A stretch of DNA of 64,000 nucleotides from Paractinoplanes tereljensis (GTDB lineage: Bacteria; Actinomycetota; Actinomycetes; Mycobacteriales; Micromonosporaceae): NCBI RefSeq assembly GCF_016862435.1, contig NZ_BOMY01000035.1:62001-126000 (forward strand), written 5' to 3'. The notes under the pieces were generated by a model. It was given only the letters and a program-made list of their open reading frames with translations. It had not been told where the DNA came from and did not search any database. Position numbers and translations under genes: made by a program. The first letter of the stretch is position 1. Each line of letters opens with the position of its first letter. Of this stretch, positions 8,469 to 16,027 are shown piece after piece.

Positions 8469-9074
8469 GTGACAACCACGAAGAAGGCCGCGCCGCCGTC
8501 GGAGCGCCGCACGCACCTGATCCGGCTGGCCGCCGACCTGTTCGCGGAGAAGGGTTTCCGGGCCACCACGGTCCGCGAGATCGCCGACGCGGCCGGCATC
8601 CTGTCCGGCAGTCTCTACCACCACTTCGACTCCAAGGAGTCGATCGGCGACGAGATCCTCCGCGAGTTCCTCGACGACGTGGTCGGCGGTTACCGGTCCG
8701 CGGTCGAGGGCGCCGACGACCCGCGGGTCGCGATCGAGAAGATGGTGCGCTCCAGCACGGCCGCGCTCAGCCGGCACCGGGCCGCGCTGACCATGCTGCA
8801 GAACGACTGGGCCTACTTCAGCGCCCAGAAACGCTTCGCCTACCTGCGCACCGCGATGAAGGAGATCGAGCAGACCTGGATCGACCAGTTGGAGCGCGGC
8901 AAGCAGGACGGGCACTTCCGGGCCGACCTCGACGCCCGGCTGGTCTACCGGCTGCTGCGCGACATCCTGTGGATCCCGACCTCGTGGAAGCAGAGCCGGG
9001 GCAAGTCCTGGAAGACCGACGAGATCGTCGACGGCCTGCTTCGGCTTCTGTTCGAAGGCATCACGGCACGCTAG
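8469..9074 (+). CDS. kstR2: TetR-family repressor KstR2 (rings C/D regulon)
   Basis: A 201-residue TetR regulator. The N-terminal helix-turn-helix (about 14-60) contains FRATTVREIADAAGILSGSLYHHFDSKE-type sequence (split here by family convention), matching KstR2 (Rv3557c) closely. The C-terminal domain keeps the LVYRLLRD and IPTSWK region of that family. KstR2 is known to bind HIP-CoA and to derepress the C/D-ring genes. Start is GTG at 8469, with an AGGA site about 8 nt upstream. KstR2-type boxes occur before this gene, before the following SDR, before echA20 and between fadE30 and fadD3, which is the expected regulon. Confidence 0.9.
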   Translation: MTTTKKAAPPSERRTHLIRLAADLFAEKGFRATTVREIADAAGILSGSLYHHFDSKESIGDEILREFLDDVVGGYRSAVEGADDPRVAIEKMVRSSTAALSRHRAALTMLQNDWAYFSAQKRFAYLRTAMKEIEQTWIDQLERGKQDGHFRADLDARLVYRLLRDILWIPTSWKQSRGKSWKTDEIVDGLLRLLFEGITAR

Positions 9075-9081
9075 TCTCCCA

Positions 9082-9095
9082 AGCAAGCGCTTGGG
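9082..9095. promoter_or_regulatory. KstR2-type operator between kstR2 and the SDR gene
   Basis: AGCAAGCGCTTGGG matches AnCAAGnnCTTGnT at 9 of 10 defined positions and has the inner palindrome CAAGCGCTTG. It begins 8 nt after the kstR2 stop and overlaps the GGAGGG ribosome site of the next gene, so bound repressor would block both transcription and the leader. Confidence 0.85.
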
Positions 9096-9102
9096 AGGGA
9101 CG

Positions 9103-9855
9103 ATGGGCCGACTGGACGGCAAGGTGGCACTCATTACCGGTGGCGCGCGGGGCATGGGCAAGTCCCATGCCCGGCACTTCGCCGCCGAGGGCGCCCGGGT
9201 GGTGATCGGCGACGTGCTCGACGACCGCGGCCAGGCCGTCGCCGACGAACTCGGCAGCGTCTACGTGCATCACGACGTGACAAGCGAGGCCGACTGGACC
9301 GCAGCCGTCGCTGCCGTCCTGGCGGCCCACGGCCGGCTCGACGTGCTGGTCAACAACGCCGGCATCCTGCGGCACGGGCCGATCGCCGAGATGGACCCGG
9401 CGGTGTTCCGGCAGGTGATCGACGTCAACCTGGTCGGCTGCTGGCTCGGCGTGCACTTCGCGGCGCCGGCGATGATCGCGGCCGGCGGCGGCTCGATCGT
9501 GAACGTGTCGTCGATCGAGGGCTTCGCCGGCGCGGCCGGCCTGTCCGCCTACAGCGCCAGCAAATTCGGCATCCGCGGGATCACCCGGTCGGCGGCCCAG
9601 GAACTGGGCCCGGCCGGCATCCGGGTCAACTCGGTGCACCCCGGCGGGGTGATGACGTCGATGGCGATCGCCGCCGCCGAGCACCTGACCGACGTCGACC
9701 CGGCCGCGTTCCTCAAGGCGCTGCCGATCGCCCGGTTCGCCGAGCCGATCGAGATCTCCCGGCTGGTCGCGTTCCTCGCCTCGGACGAGTCGTCCTACAC
9801 CACCGGCGCCGAGTTCGTGGCCGACGGCGGCCTGCTCGCCGGGCCGGGGTACTGA
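9103..9855 (+). CDS. Short-chain dehydrogenase, hydroxysteroid dehydrogenase-like (Rv2002 type)
   Basis: NAD(P)-dependent SDR of 250 residues. Cofactor motif TGGARGMG is at 12-19, NNAG at 84-87, and the catalytic residues are Ser137, Tyr150 and Lys154 (SAYSASK). The sequence resembles Rv2002/FabG3, a 3-alpha/20-beta-hydroxysteroid dehydrogenase, including the SSIEG and DESSYTTGAEFVADGG segments. ATG at 9103 is preferred over an in-frame TTG at 9091 because GGAGGG lies 4-9 nt upstream and the TTG falls inside the operator. The KstR2 box suggests a role in C/D-ring or HIP metabolism; the exact substrate is unknown. Confidence 0.87.
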   Translation: MGRLDGKVALITGGARGMGKSHARHFAAEGARVVIGDVLDDRGQAVADELGSVYVHHDVTSEADWTAAVAAVLAAHGRLDVLVNNAGILRHGPIAEMDPAVFRQVIDVNLVGCWLGVHFAAPAMIAAGGGSIVNVSSIEGFAGAAGLSAYSASKFGIRGITRSAAQELGPAGIRVNSVHPGGVMTSMAIAAAEHLTDVDPAAFLKALPIARFAEPIEISRLVAFLASDESSYTTGAEFVADGGLLAGPGY

Positions 9856-9856
9856 G

Positions 9857-10741
9857 ATGGCCCTCCTCGACGGTCGCATTGCCGTGGTCACCGGCGCCGG
9901 GCAGGGGCTCGGCGCGGCCGAGGCGATCGCCCTGGCCGCCGCCGGCGCCCGGGTGGTGCTCAACGATCTGCCCGGCCCGGCGCTCGACGAGGTGGCGGCC
10001 CGCATCCCCTCGGCGAAGGTCTGCCCCGGTGACATCGCCGAATGGTCCACCGGCGAGGCTCTGCTGAAAGCCTTCGGCGGCCTCGACATCCTGGTCAACA
10101 ACGCCGGCGTGCTGCGCGACCGGATGATCTTCTCGATGTCCGAGCAGGAGTGGGACACGGTCATCCGGGTCCACCTGCGCGGCCATTTCGTCACCACCCG
10201 ACTCGCCACCGCCCATTGGCGGGACCAAAGCAAGATCCAAGGCCGGCCGGTGTACGCGCGGATCGTCAACACCGCCTCCGAGGCCTTCCTGCTCGGCTCG
10301 GCCGGGCAGCCCAACTACGCGGCGGCCAAGGGCGGCATCGTGGCGCTCACGCTCGCCACCGCGCGCGGCTGCGCCCGCTACGGGGTGCGGGCCAACGCCA
10401 TCTGCCCGCGCGCCCGCACCGCGATGACCGGCTCGCTGATGGGTGCGCCGCCGGACGGCCCCGATCCGCTCTCCGCCGACCGCGTCGCGCCGCTCGTCAC
10501 CTACCTGGCCGGGCCGGCCGGCGAGCGGATCACCGGCGAGGTCTTCGTGGCGCACGGCGACATGGTGGCGCTGCTCGGGCCGCCGACGGTGCGGGCCGCC
10601 TTCCACGCCACCGGCGACGAGTGGACGGTCGACGAGCTGGACGCCACGCTGGGCAAGGTGTTCACCGCCGACCCGCCGTCGCCCGGCTTCGTCTGCTCGG
10701 AAACCCTTCCGCTGGCCCCTTCCACGCTCGGCGAGGACTGA
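9857..10741 (+). CDS. Short-chain dehydrogenase of the Hsd4A/Rv3548c type
   Basis: A 294-residue SDR starting 1 nt after the preceding stop. It shows TGAGQGLG (cofactor), NNAGVLRDRM, the catalytic Ser-Tyr-Lys in NTASEAF and NYAAAKGG, and the RANAICPRARTAM segment shared with the 17-beta-HSD type 4-like hydroxyacyl-CoA dehydrogenases of steroid clusters. It probably oxidises a beta-hydroxyacyl-CoA intermediate. The C-terminal extension after about residue 225 is typical of that group. Which paralogue it matches best (Hsd4A or Rv3548c) cannot be settled by eye. Its stop TGA overlaps the next gene's ATG by 1 nt. Confidence 0.85.
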   Translation: MALLDGRIAVVTGAGQGLGAAEAIALAAAGARVVLNDLPGPALDEVAARIPSAKVCPGDIAEWSTGEALLKAFGGLDILVNNAGVLRDRMIFSMSEQEWDTVIRVHLRGHFVTTRLATAHWRDQSKIQGRPVYARIVNTASEAFLLGSAGQPNYAAAKGGIVALTLATARGCARYGVRANAICPRARTAMTGSLMGAPPDGPDPLSADRVAPLVTYLAGPAGERITGEVFVAHGDMVALLGPPTVRAAFHATGDEWTVDELDATLGKVFTADPPSPGFVCSETLPLAPSTLGED

Positions 10742-11220
10742 TGAAACAGCGCGACACCGTGTCCATGCCTCCTGTCGAGATCGCCGCCGTTCTCTCGGCC
10801 GGCCGCAAACTCCAGCTCGCCACCATCAATCCGGACGGCACACCGCACCTGGTCAGCATGTTCTACGCGATGCAAGACGGGCGCATCGCGTTCTGGACCT
10901 ACCGCTCCTCGCAGAAGGCGCGCAACCTGGCCCGCGATCCCCGGGTGACCTGCCTGGTCGAGGACGGCGACGACTACTTCGAGCTGCGCGGCGTACAGAT
11001 CGTCGGCGACGTGCAGCGGATCGACGACCTGCCCGGGGTGACCGAGATCGGCCGCCTCGTCGCCGCCCGGATGCCCAGCCCGGTGGTCGGCGAGCTGGCG
11101 CCCGACGAGATCGCCGCGGCGCTCGACGGTTACGTCGCGCACGCGGCGACCAAGCGGTCCGCCTACCTGGTCGAGCCGCGCCGGGTGGTCAGCTGGGACC
11201 ACCGGCGCCTGGTCGGCTGA
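10741..11220 (+). CDS. Pyridoxamine 5'-phosphate oxidase-fold (PPOX) flavin/F420 protein
   Basis: A 159-residue split-barrel protein. Residues 20-60 (KLQLATINPDGTPHLVSMFY) and the following WTYRSSQKARNLARDPRV segment are typical of the PPOX class F420- or FMN-dependent family. It is last in the operon kstR2-SDR-SDR-PPOX, with its ATG overlapping the upstream stop. A much longer frame is open upstream, but that part lies under the SDR gene and is not coding. Substrate unknown. It ends 1 nt from the convergent ALDH gene. Confidence 0.8.
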   Translation: MKQRDTVSMPPVEIAAVLSAGRKLQLATINPDGTPHLVSMFYAMQDGRIAFWTYRSSQKARNLARDPRVTCLVEDGDDYFELRGVQIVGDVQRIDDLPGVTEIGRLVAARMPSPVVGELAPDEIAAALDGYVAHAATKRSAYLVEPRRVVSWDHRRLVG

Positions 11221-11221
11221 G

Positions 11222-12730
11222 CTACATCATCTCGTCGCCGGTCGGGATCAGCACGGTCTTGAGCTCGGTGTACGCCTCGATCGACGACCGCCCACCCTCC
11301 CGCCCGAGCCCCGACTGCCCGAACCCGCCGAACGCCACGTGCGGTTCGAGCTGGTAGCCGTTGATGCCGACAGTCCCGGCCCGCACCGCCCGCGCCATCC
11401 GGATCGCCCGCTTCACGTCGGCGGTGTAGACGGTGGCAGCCAGCCCGTACGAGGTGGCGTTGGCCAGCCGGATCGCCTCGTCCTCGTCGGTGAACGGCAC
11501 CACCGCGAGCACCGGCCCGAAGATCTCCTCCTGGGCGATGGTGGCGTCGTTGGACACGTCGGCGAAGACCACCGGGTCGACGAAGTTGCCGGCCGCCAGC
11601 TCCCCGTTCGGCCGGCCGCCACCGCAGACCAGCCGGGCCCCCTCGGCCTGCCCGCGCTCGATGTAGCCGAGCACCCGGTCCAGCTGCCGCTCGTTGATCA
11701 GCGGCGCCGCGGTGACCTCCGGGTCGAACGGGTCGCCGTAGGTGACCAGGGTGGTCATCCCCTGGGCGATGGCCAGGAACTCGTCGTACACATCCCGGTG
11801 GACCAGCGCCCGGGAGTGCGCCACGCAGGCCTGGCCGGACAGGCCGAGCGTCACGGTGCCCATCGTGAGGGTGGCGGCGGCATACACCTCGGCGTCCGGG
11901 AAGACGATCGACGGGCTCTTGCCGCCGAGCTCGAGGCTGACCCGCTTCATCCCCTCAGAGGCGGCCGCGAGCACCCGCTTGCCGATCGCCCGGCTCCCGG
12001 TAAAGGTGATCTTGTCGATCAGCGGGTGGGTGATCAGCGCCTCGCCGGCCGTGTTGCCCGGCCCGGTCACCACGTTGAGCACGCCCGCCGGCAGCCCCGC
12101 TTCCTCGAGCAGCCGCACCAGCCGCAGCGCCGCGAACGTCGCGAACTCCGACGGCTTGAGCACCACGGTGCAGCCGGCCGCCAGGGCGGGTGCGACCTTC
12201 TGCGCGGCGAGCAGCAGTGGCCCGTTCCAGGGCACCACCGCGGCCACCACGCCGACCGGTTCGCGCAGCGTCATCACCAGGTGGTCGCCACCCTGATAAC
12301 CCGGAAGCGTCTCACCGCCGAGCTTGTCGACCCAGCCGGCGTGATGGTCGAAGACGTCGGCCACGCACTCGATCGACATGGCGTACTCATCGCCGAAGGT
12401 CAGCGGCACCCCGTTGTCGAGCGCCTGCAGCGTGCGCAGCTCATCGGTGTGCGAACGGATCAGGTCGGCGGTGCGGCGCAGCACGGTGATCCGCTGCTTT
12501 GCTCGGGACCGCGGCCACGGCCCTTCGTCGAACGCCCGGCGGGCGGCCCGCACGGCCGCGTCCACGTCGGCGTCGGTGGCCATCGCGAAGTCACCGACCT
12601 GCTCCCCGGTGGCCGGGTGCTGGTGGGTCCAGGTGCGACCGTCGGCCGCGGGCCGCCAAACGCCGTCGATAAGCAGCTCGCCGGTGGCCAGCCCAACCGC
12701 GTCCCGCCTCGTCTTGATCGAGAGAACCAT
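11222..12730 (-). CDS. NAD(P)-dependent aldehyde dehydrogenase
   Basis: ALDH superfamily enzyme of 502 residues. It oxidises an aldehyde to the acid through catalytic Cys302 (GQACVAHSR) with Glu267 (LELGGKSP) as general base. The VVPWNGPLLL and FTGSRAIGKRV cofactor segments are intact. Start ATG at 12730 has a GGAGGT site just upstream. The frame is open further up to 13111, but that stretch lies inside the neighbouring SDR gene and is not ALDH-like. A KstR-type box sits 24 nt upstream. A steroid side-chain or C22 aldehyde is a reasonable but unproven substrate. Confidence 0.88.
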   Translation of the reverse strand: MVLSIKTRRDAVGLATGELLIDGVWRPAADGRTWTHQHPATGEQVGDFAMATDADVDAAVRAARRAFDEGPWPRSRAKQRITVLRRTADLIRSHTDELRTLQALDNGVPLTFGDEYAMSIECVADVFDHHAGWVDKLGGETLPGYQGGDHLVMTLREPVGVVAAVVPWNGPLLLAAQKVAPALAAGCTVVLKPSEFATFAALRLVRLLEEAGLPAGVLNVVTGPGNTAGEALITHPLIDKITFTGSRAIGKRVLAAASEGMKRVSLELGGKSPSIVFPDAEVYAAATLTMGTVTLGLSGQACVAHSRALVHRDVYDEFLAIAQGMTTLVTYGDPFDPEVTAAPLINERQLDRVLGYIERGQAEGARLVCGGGRPNGELAAGNFVDPVVFADVSNDATIAQEEIFGPVLAVVPFTDEDEAIRLANATSYGLAATVYTADVKRAIRMARAVRAGTVGINGYQLEPHVAFGGFGQSGLGREGGRSSIEAYTELKTVLIPTGDEMM

Positions 12731-12753
12731 CCGGCACCTCCGGTGCAGGGAAT

Positions 12754-12767
12754 TGAAACACGTTCTA
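12754..12767. promoter_or_regulatory. KstR-type operator upstream of the ALDH gene
   Basis: TGAAACACGTTCTA matches TAGAACnnGTTCTA at 10 of 12 defined positions. Its last three bases are also the TAG stop codon of the upstream SDR gene on the minus strand, so coding and operator sequence share bases. Confidence 0.75.
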
Positions 12768-13715
12768 TTTCTGCGCAGGGTACGCCGAGCCTCGCAGGTC
12801 CGCCAGATACCCCGGCCACTCCCCACCCCCATGCACGGCAAGGGCAGCCCCCGACACATAGGAGGCAAGCGGCGAGGCCAACAGCAAACAAACCCCGGCG
12901 ACTTCAGCCGCCGTAGCAGCCCGCCCCATCGGCACAGTCCGAGCCACAGCCTCGGGGTCAAGCCCAGCCGCCACCTCACGCCCTGGACCTCCGCCCTCCG
13001 CGGCCCCAGGATCCGGCCCGGCGCCCGCGCCGGTCCTGGGATCCGGCCCGACGCCCGCCGCGATCCTGGGATCCGGCCCGACGCCCGCCGCCGTCCTGGG
13101 ATCCGGGCCAACGTCCGCGACCGGACCGGGGATCACGCTGTTGACGCGGACGGCTGGCGCCCACTCGGCGGCCAGGGTGGTCGCGAGGTGGTGCAGGCCG
13201 GCCTTGGCCGCGCCGTAGGCGGCAGTGCCGGGCGACGGCCGCGTGCCGCTGACGCTGCCGATCATGAGGATCACCCCGCCGCCGGCCTGCCGCTGCATGA
13301 CCGCGTTGGCCGCCTGCGAAACATGCAGCGGCGCAACGAGATTGAGCTCGATGATCTTCGCGTGCAACCGCGGCGAGGCGGTCGCGGCCGGCGCGGGCGG
13401 CGCCCCGCCCGCATTGTTGACCAGCACGTCGATCCGCCCGAGCCGGACCACCGCAGCCTCGACGAGCGCAGCGGCCTGCGCCGGATCCCGCACATCAGCC
13501 CGAAAGAACTCGGCTGCCCGGCCCGCATCCGCTCTACCGACATCGGCCAACCGCGCCGGAGCGTCGGCATCGGCAGCCGCCGGAGCCGGTGGGTTGCGGC
13601 CGCAGACCAGGACTCGGGCGCCGGCCTCGAGGAAGGCGGCGGCGATCGCGGCGCCTATCCCCCGCGTGCCGCCCGTCACGACCACGGCGCGGCCGGTGAA
13701 GTCGAGGGGATCCAT
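12765..13715 (-). CDS. Short-chain dehydrogenase (Rv3549c type) with a tandem-repeat insertion
   Basis: A 316-residue SDR, about 55 longer than usual. It has VTGGTRGIG (cofactor), NNAG, GSVSG serine and AAYGAAKAG tyrosine/lysine. It is divergent from echA20, as Rv3549c is in M. tuberculosis, and the KstR2 box between them supports orthology. Between VNSVIPGPV and the C-terminal VPMGRAATAAEVAG segment the protein carries four 10-residue units of the type GPDPRTAAGV, plus Gly/Pro-rich flank. This is the substrate-binding loop of SDRs, so the insertion may affect specificity or be a tolerated surface loop. Start ATG at 13715. Confidence 0.83.
   Translation of the reverse strand: MDPLDFTGRAVVVTGGTRGIGAAIAAAFLEAGARVLVCGRNPPAPAAADADAPARLADVGRADAGRAAEFFRADVRDPAQAAALVEAAVVRLGRIDVLVNNAGGAPPAPAATASPRLHAKIIELNLVAPLHVSQAANAVMQRQAGGGVILMIGSVSGTRPSPGTAAYGAAKAGLHHLATTLAAEWAPAVRVNSVIPGPVADVGPDPRTAAGVGPDPRIAAGVGPDPRTGAGAGPDPGAAEGGGPGREVAAGLDPEAVARTVPMGRAATAAEVAGVCLLLASPLASYVSGAALAVHGGGEWPGYLADLRGSAYPAQK
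12991..13110. repeat. 30-bp in-frame tandem repeat inside the SDR gene
   Basis: Units at 13021-13050, 13051-13080 and 13081-13110 are near-identical, and 12991-13020 is a decayed fourth unit. Each carries a ggatccggccc core. On the minus strand they encode GPDPR(T/I)(A/G)AG(V/A). The length is a multiple of three, so unit gain or loss keeps the frame. Confidence 0.85.
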
Positions 13716-13735
13716 GGCGCGATGCTAGCCGACCA

Positions 13736-13749
13736 AGCAAGCGCTAGGT
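13736..13749. promoter_or_regulatory. KstR2-type operator between the Rv3549c-type SDR and echA20
   Basis: AGCAAGCGCTAGGT matches AnCAAGnnCTTGnT at 9 of 10 defined positions. It lies in the 46-nt divergent gap, 13 nt before the echA20 start and 21 nt from the SDR start, and could control both. Confidence 0.82.
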
Positions 13750-13761
13750 TAGCCTCGCCGC

Positions 13762-14499
13762 ATGGGCGTACATCTGGAGCGCGGCCCGGTCGCCGAGGTG
13801 GTGATCGACTTTCCGCCGGTCAACGCCGTCCCGGCGGCCGGCTGGATGTCCATTGCCGAGCTGGTCACCTCGGCCGGCGCCGACCCGGACACCCGGGTGG
13901 TCGTGCTGGCCGCCGAGGGGCGCGGCTTCTGCGCGGGCGTGGACATCAAGGAGATGCAGAAATCCGCTGGCCACGACGTTCTGCTGGCCGCCAACCGGGG
14001 CTGTGCGGCCGCGTTCGGCGCCGTCTATGACTGCCCGGTTCCGGTGATCGCCGCGGTGCAGGGCTTCTGCCTCGGCGGCGGGATCGGGCTGGCCGGGAAC
14101 GCCGACCTGATCGTTGCCGCCGACGACGCCACGTTCGGGCTGCCCGAGGTCGACCGGGGCGCGCTCGGCGCGGCCACCCACCTGGCCCGCCTGGTGCCAC
14201 CTCAGCTGATGCGGGCCATGGTCTACACCTGCCGGCCGGTCACCGCCGCCGACCTGCACCGGTTCGGCACCGTGCACGAGGTCGTGCCGAAAGCCGGGCT
14301 GCGGGTCGCCGCGCGGGCAGTCGCCGCCGAGATCGCGGCCAAGGACCCGGTCGTGATCCGCCGGGCCAAGGAGGCGCTCAACGGGATCGACCCGGTCGAC
14401 GTGAAGCGGTCGTACCGGTTCGAGCAAGGCTTCACGTTCGAGCTCAACCTCAACGGTGCCGGCGACCGCGCCCGCCAGAAGTTCGTGGAGGGCCGATGA
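13762..14499 (+). CDS. echA20: Steroid ring D hydrolase EchA20 (crotonase family)
   Basis: Crotonase-fold enzyme of 245 residues. In M. tuberculosis, EchA20 (Rv3550) hydrolytically opens ring D of HIEC-CoA to give COCHEA-CoA. Seen here are the oxyanion-hole segments RGFCAGVDIKEMQ (about 54-66) and QGFCLGGGIGLAGNADLI (about 97-114), and FGLPEVDRGALG. The order echA20-ipdA-ipdB-ipdC with 4-nt overlaps matches Rv3550-Rv3553 exactly, which makes the assignment strong. Expression is probably repressed by KstR2 through the box 13 nt upstream. Confidence 0.9.
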   Translation: MGVHLERGPVAEVVIDFPPVNAVPAAGWMSIAELVTSAGADPDTRVVVLAAEGRGFCAGVDIKEMQKSAGHDVLLAANRGCAAAFGAVYDCPVPVIAAVQGFCLGGGIGLAGNADLIVAADDATFGLPEVDRGALGAATHLARLVPPQLMRAMVYTCRPVTAADLHRFGTVHEVVPKAGLRVAARAVAAEIAAKDPVVIRRAKEALNGIDPVDVKRSYRFEQGFTFELNLNGAGDRARQKFVEGR

Positions 14500-15338
14500 C
14501 CACGATGACCGTCGACGACGTGGTCGCCGAGCTCCGGGACGGCATGACGATCGGCGTCGGTGGCTGGGGGTCGCGCCGCAAGCCGATGGCGCTCGTCCGG
14601 GCCGTCTGCCGGGCCGGGCTGCGCGATCTGACCGTGGTCTCCTACGGCGGCCCGGACGTCGGGCTGCTGATCGCGGCCGGCTGCGTGCGGCGGGTGGTCA
14701 CCGGCTTCGTGTCGCTCGACAGCATCCCGCTCGAGCCGCACTTCCGCCGGGCCCGCCAGCAGGGCGAGATCGAGCTGACCGAATATGACGAGGGAATGCT
14801 CTACTGGGGATTATTGGCGGCAGCCAACCGACTGCCATTCCTGCCGATCCGGGCTGGTCTCGGTTCGGACGTACCCCGAGTCAACCCGAATCTGCGAACG
14901 GTGCGATCGCCGTACGAAGATGGCAGCGAGCTGATCGCCATGCCGGCCGTGACTCTCGACGCCGCGCTGGTCCATCTGAATCGCGCCGATAGGCGCGGCA
15001 ATGCGCGCTATCTCGGCCCGGATCCCTATTTCGACGACCTGTTCTGCCTGGCGGCTCGCCGCCGGTTTGTCTCGTGCGAACGCCTGGTCAGCACGGCCGA
15101 GCTGGTCGACGGCGGGCCGCCGCAGGGTCTGCTGCTCAACAGCATGATGGTCGACGGCGTGGTGGAGACCCCGCGCGGCGCGCATTTCACCAGTTGCGTT
15201 CCGGATTACGACCGGGACGAGGCGTTTCAACGCGAATACGCGACGGCCGCCGCCGGCCCGGCGGAATGGGATCGTTTCCGGGCCACCTATCTGGATGGCG
15301 ACGAGGAGCACTATCAGAAGGCGGTGGCCGCGCGATGA
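14496..15338 (+). CDS. ipdA: COCHEA-CoA hydrolase alpha subunit
   Basis: IpdA with IpdB hydrolyses ring C of COCHEA-CoA, the last ring opening in steroid catabolism. It is a 280-residue class I CoA-transferase-fold protein (Rv3551-like). It keeps RDGMTIGVGGWGSRRKPMA near the N-terminus, YGGPDVGLL, the FLPIRAGLGSDVP motif and MPAVTLDAALVHLNRAD. Despite the fold, the family acts as a hydrolase, not a transferase. Its ATG overlaps the echA20 stop (ATGA) and its stop overlaps ipdB the same way, which suits a stoichiometric heteromer. Confidence 0.92.
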   Translation: MTTMTVDDVVAELRDGMTIGVGGWGSRRKPMALVRAVCRAGLRDLTVVSYGGPDVGLLIAAGCVRRVVTGFVSLDSIPLEPHFRRARQQGEIELTEYDEGMLYWGLLAAANRLPFLPIRAGLGSDVPRVNPNLRTVRSPYEDGSELIAMPAVTLDAALVHLNRADRRGNARYLGPDPYFDDLFCLAARRRFVSCERLVSTAELVDGGPPQGLLLNSMMVDGVVETPRGAHFTSCVPDYDRDEAFQREYATAAAGPAEWDRFRATYLDGDEEHYQKAVAAR

Positions 15339-16027
15339 CCCGCGCCGATGTCTGCGTGGTAGCGTGCGCCGAGGCCTGGCGGGGCGACGGCGCGTTGCTG
15401 GCCTCGCCGATGGGCCTTATTCCTAAGCTCGGCGCCCAGCTGGCCCAGCTCACCTTCGCCCCCGAGCTGGTGCTCAGCGACGGCGAGGCCACGCTGGTGC
15501 GCGACGGCGAGGTGGAGGGCTGGCTGCCGTACCGCGCGGTGTTCGCGGTGGTGGCGGCGGGCACCCGGCACGTGATGATGGGGGCCAGCCAGATCGACCG
15601 GTTCGGCAACCAGAACATCTCCTGCGTCGGCGACTGGGCCCGGCCGACCCGGCAGCTGCTGGGCGTGCGCGGTGCGCCCGGCAACACGGTCAACCACGCC
15701 ACCAGCTACTGGGTGCCCCGGCACGAGCCGCGGGTGTTCGTCGACCGGGTCGACATGGTGTGCGGCGTCGGCCACGACCGGGGTGCCGTCGAGATCCGGC
15801 GAGTGGTGACCAACCTGGCCGTGCTGGATTTCGACACTCCCGACCGCTCGATGCGGCTGCGCTCGGTGCATCCCGGCGTGTCCGTCGCGGAGGTGCGGGC
15901 GGCCACCGGTTTCCCGCTCACCGTGCCGGCGTCGGTGCCCGATACCCGTTCGCCGACCGAGTCGGAGCTGGCGTTGATCCACGATCGCCTCGACCCGGAC
16001 AGCTTGCGGCACAAGGAGATCCGGTGA
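15335..16027 (+). CDS. ipdB: COCHEA-CoA hydrolase beta subunit
   Basis: Second subunit of the ring C hydrolase, 230 residues, Rv3552-like. Family features include the N-terminal TRADVCVVACAEAWRGDG, the SDGEATLVRDG segment, GASQIDRFGNQNIS, and GAPGNTVNHATSYWVP. ATG at 15335 overlaps the ipdA stop. The frame is open upstream to 15074, but that part is shadow sequence under ipdA. Its TGA overlaps the GTG of ipdC by 3 nt. Confidence 0.92.
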   Translation: MTRADVCVVACAEAWRGDGALLASPMGLIPKLGAQLAQLTFAPELVLSDGEATLVRDGEVEGWLPYRAVFAVVAAGTRHVMMGASQIDRFGNQNISCVGDWARPTRQLLGVRGAPGNTVNHATSYWVPRHEPRVFVDRVDMVCGVGHDRGAVEIRRVVTNLAVLDFDTPDRSMRLRSVHPGVSVAEVRAATGFPLTVPASVPDTRSPTESELALIHDRLDPDSLRHKEIR

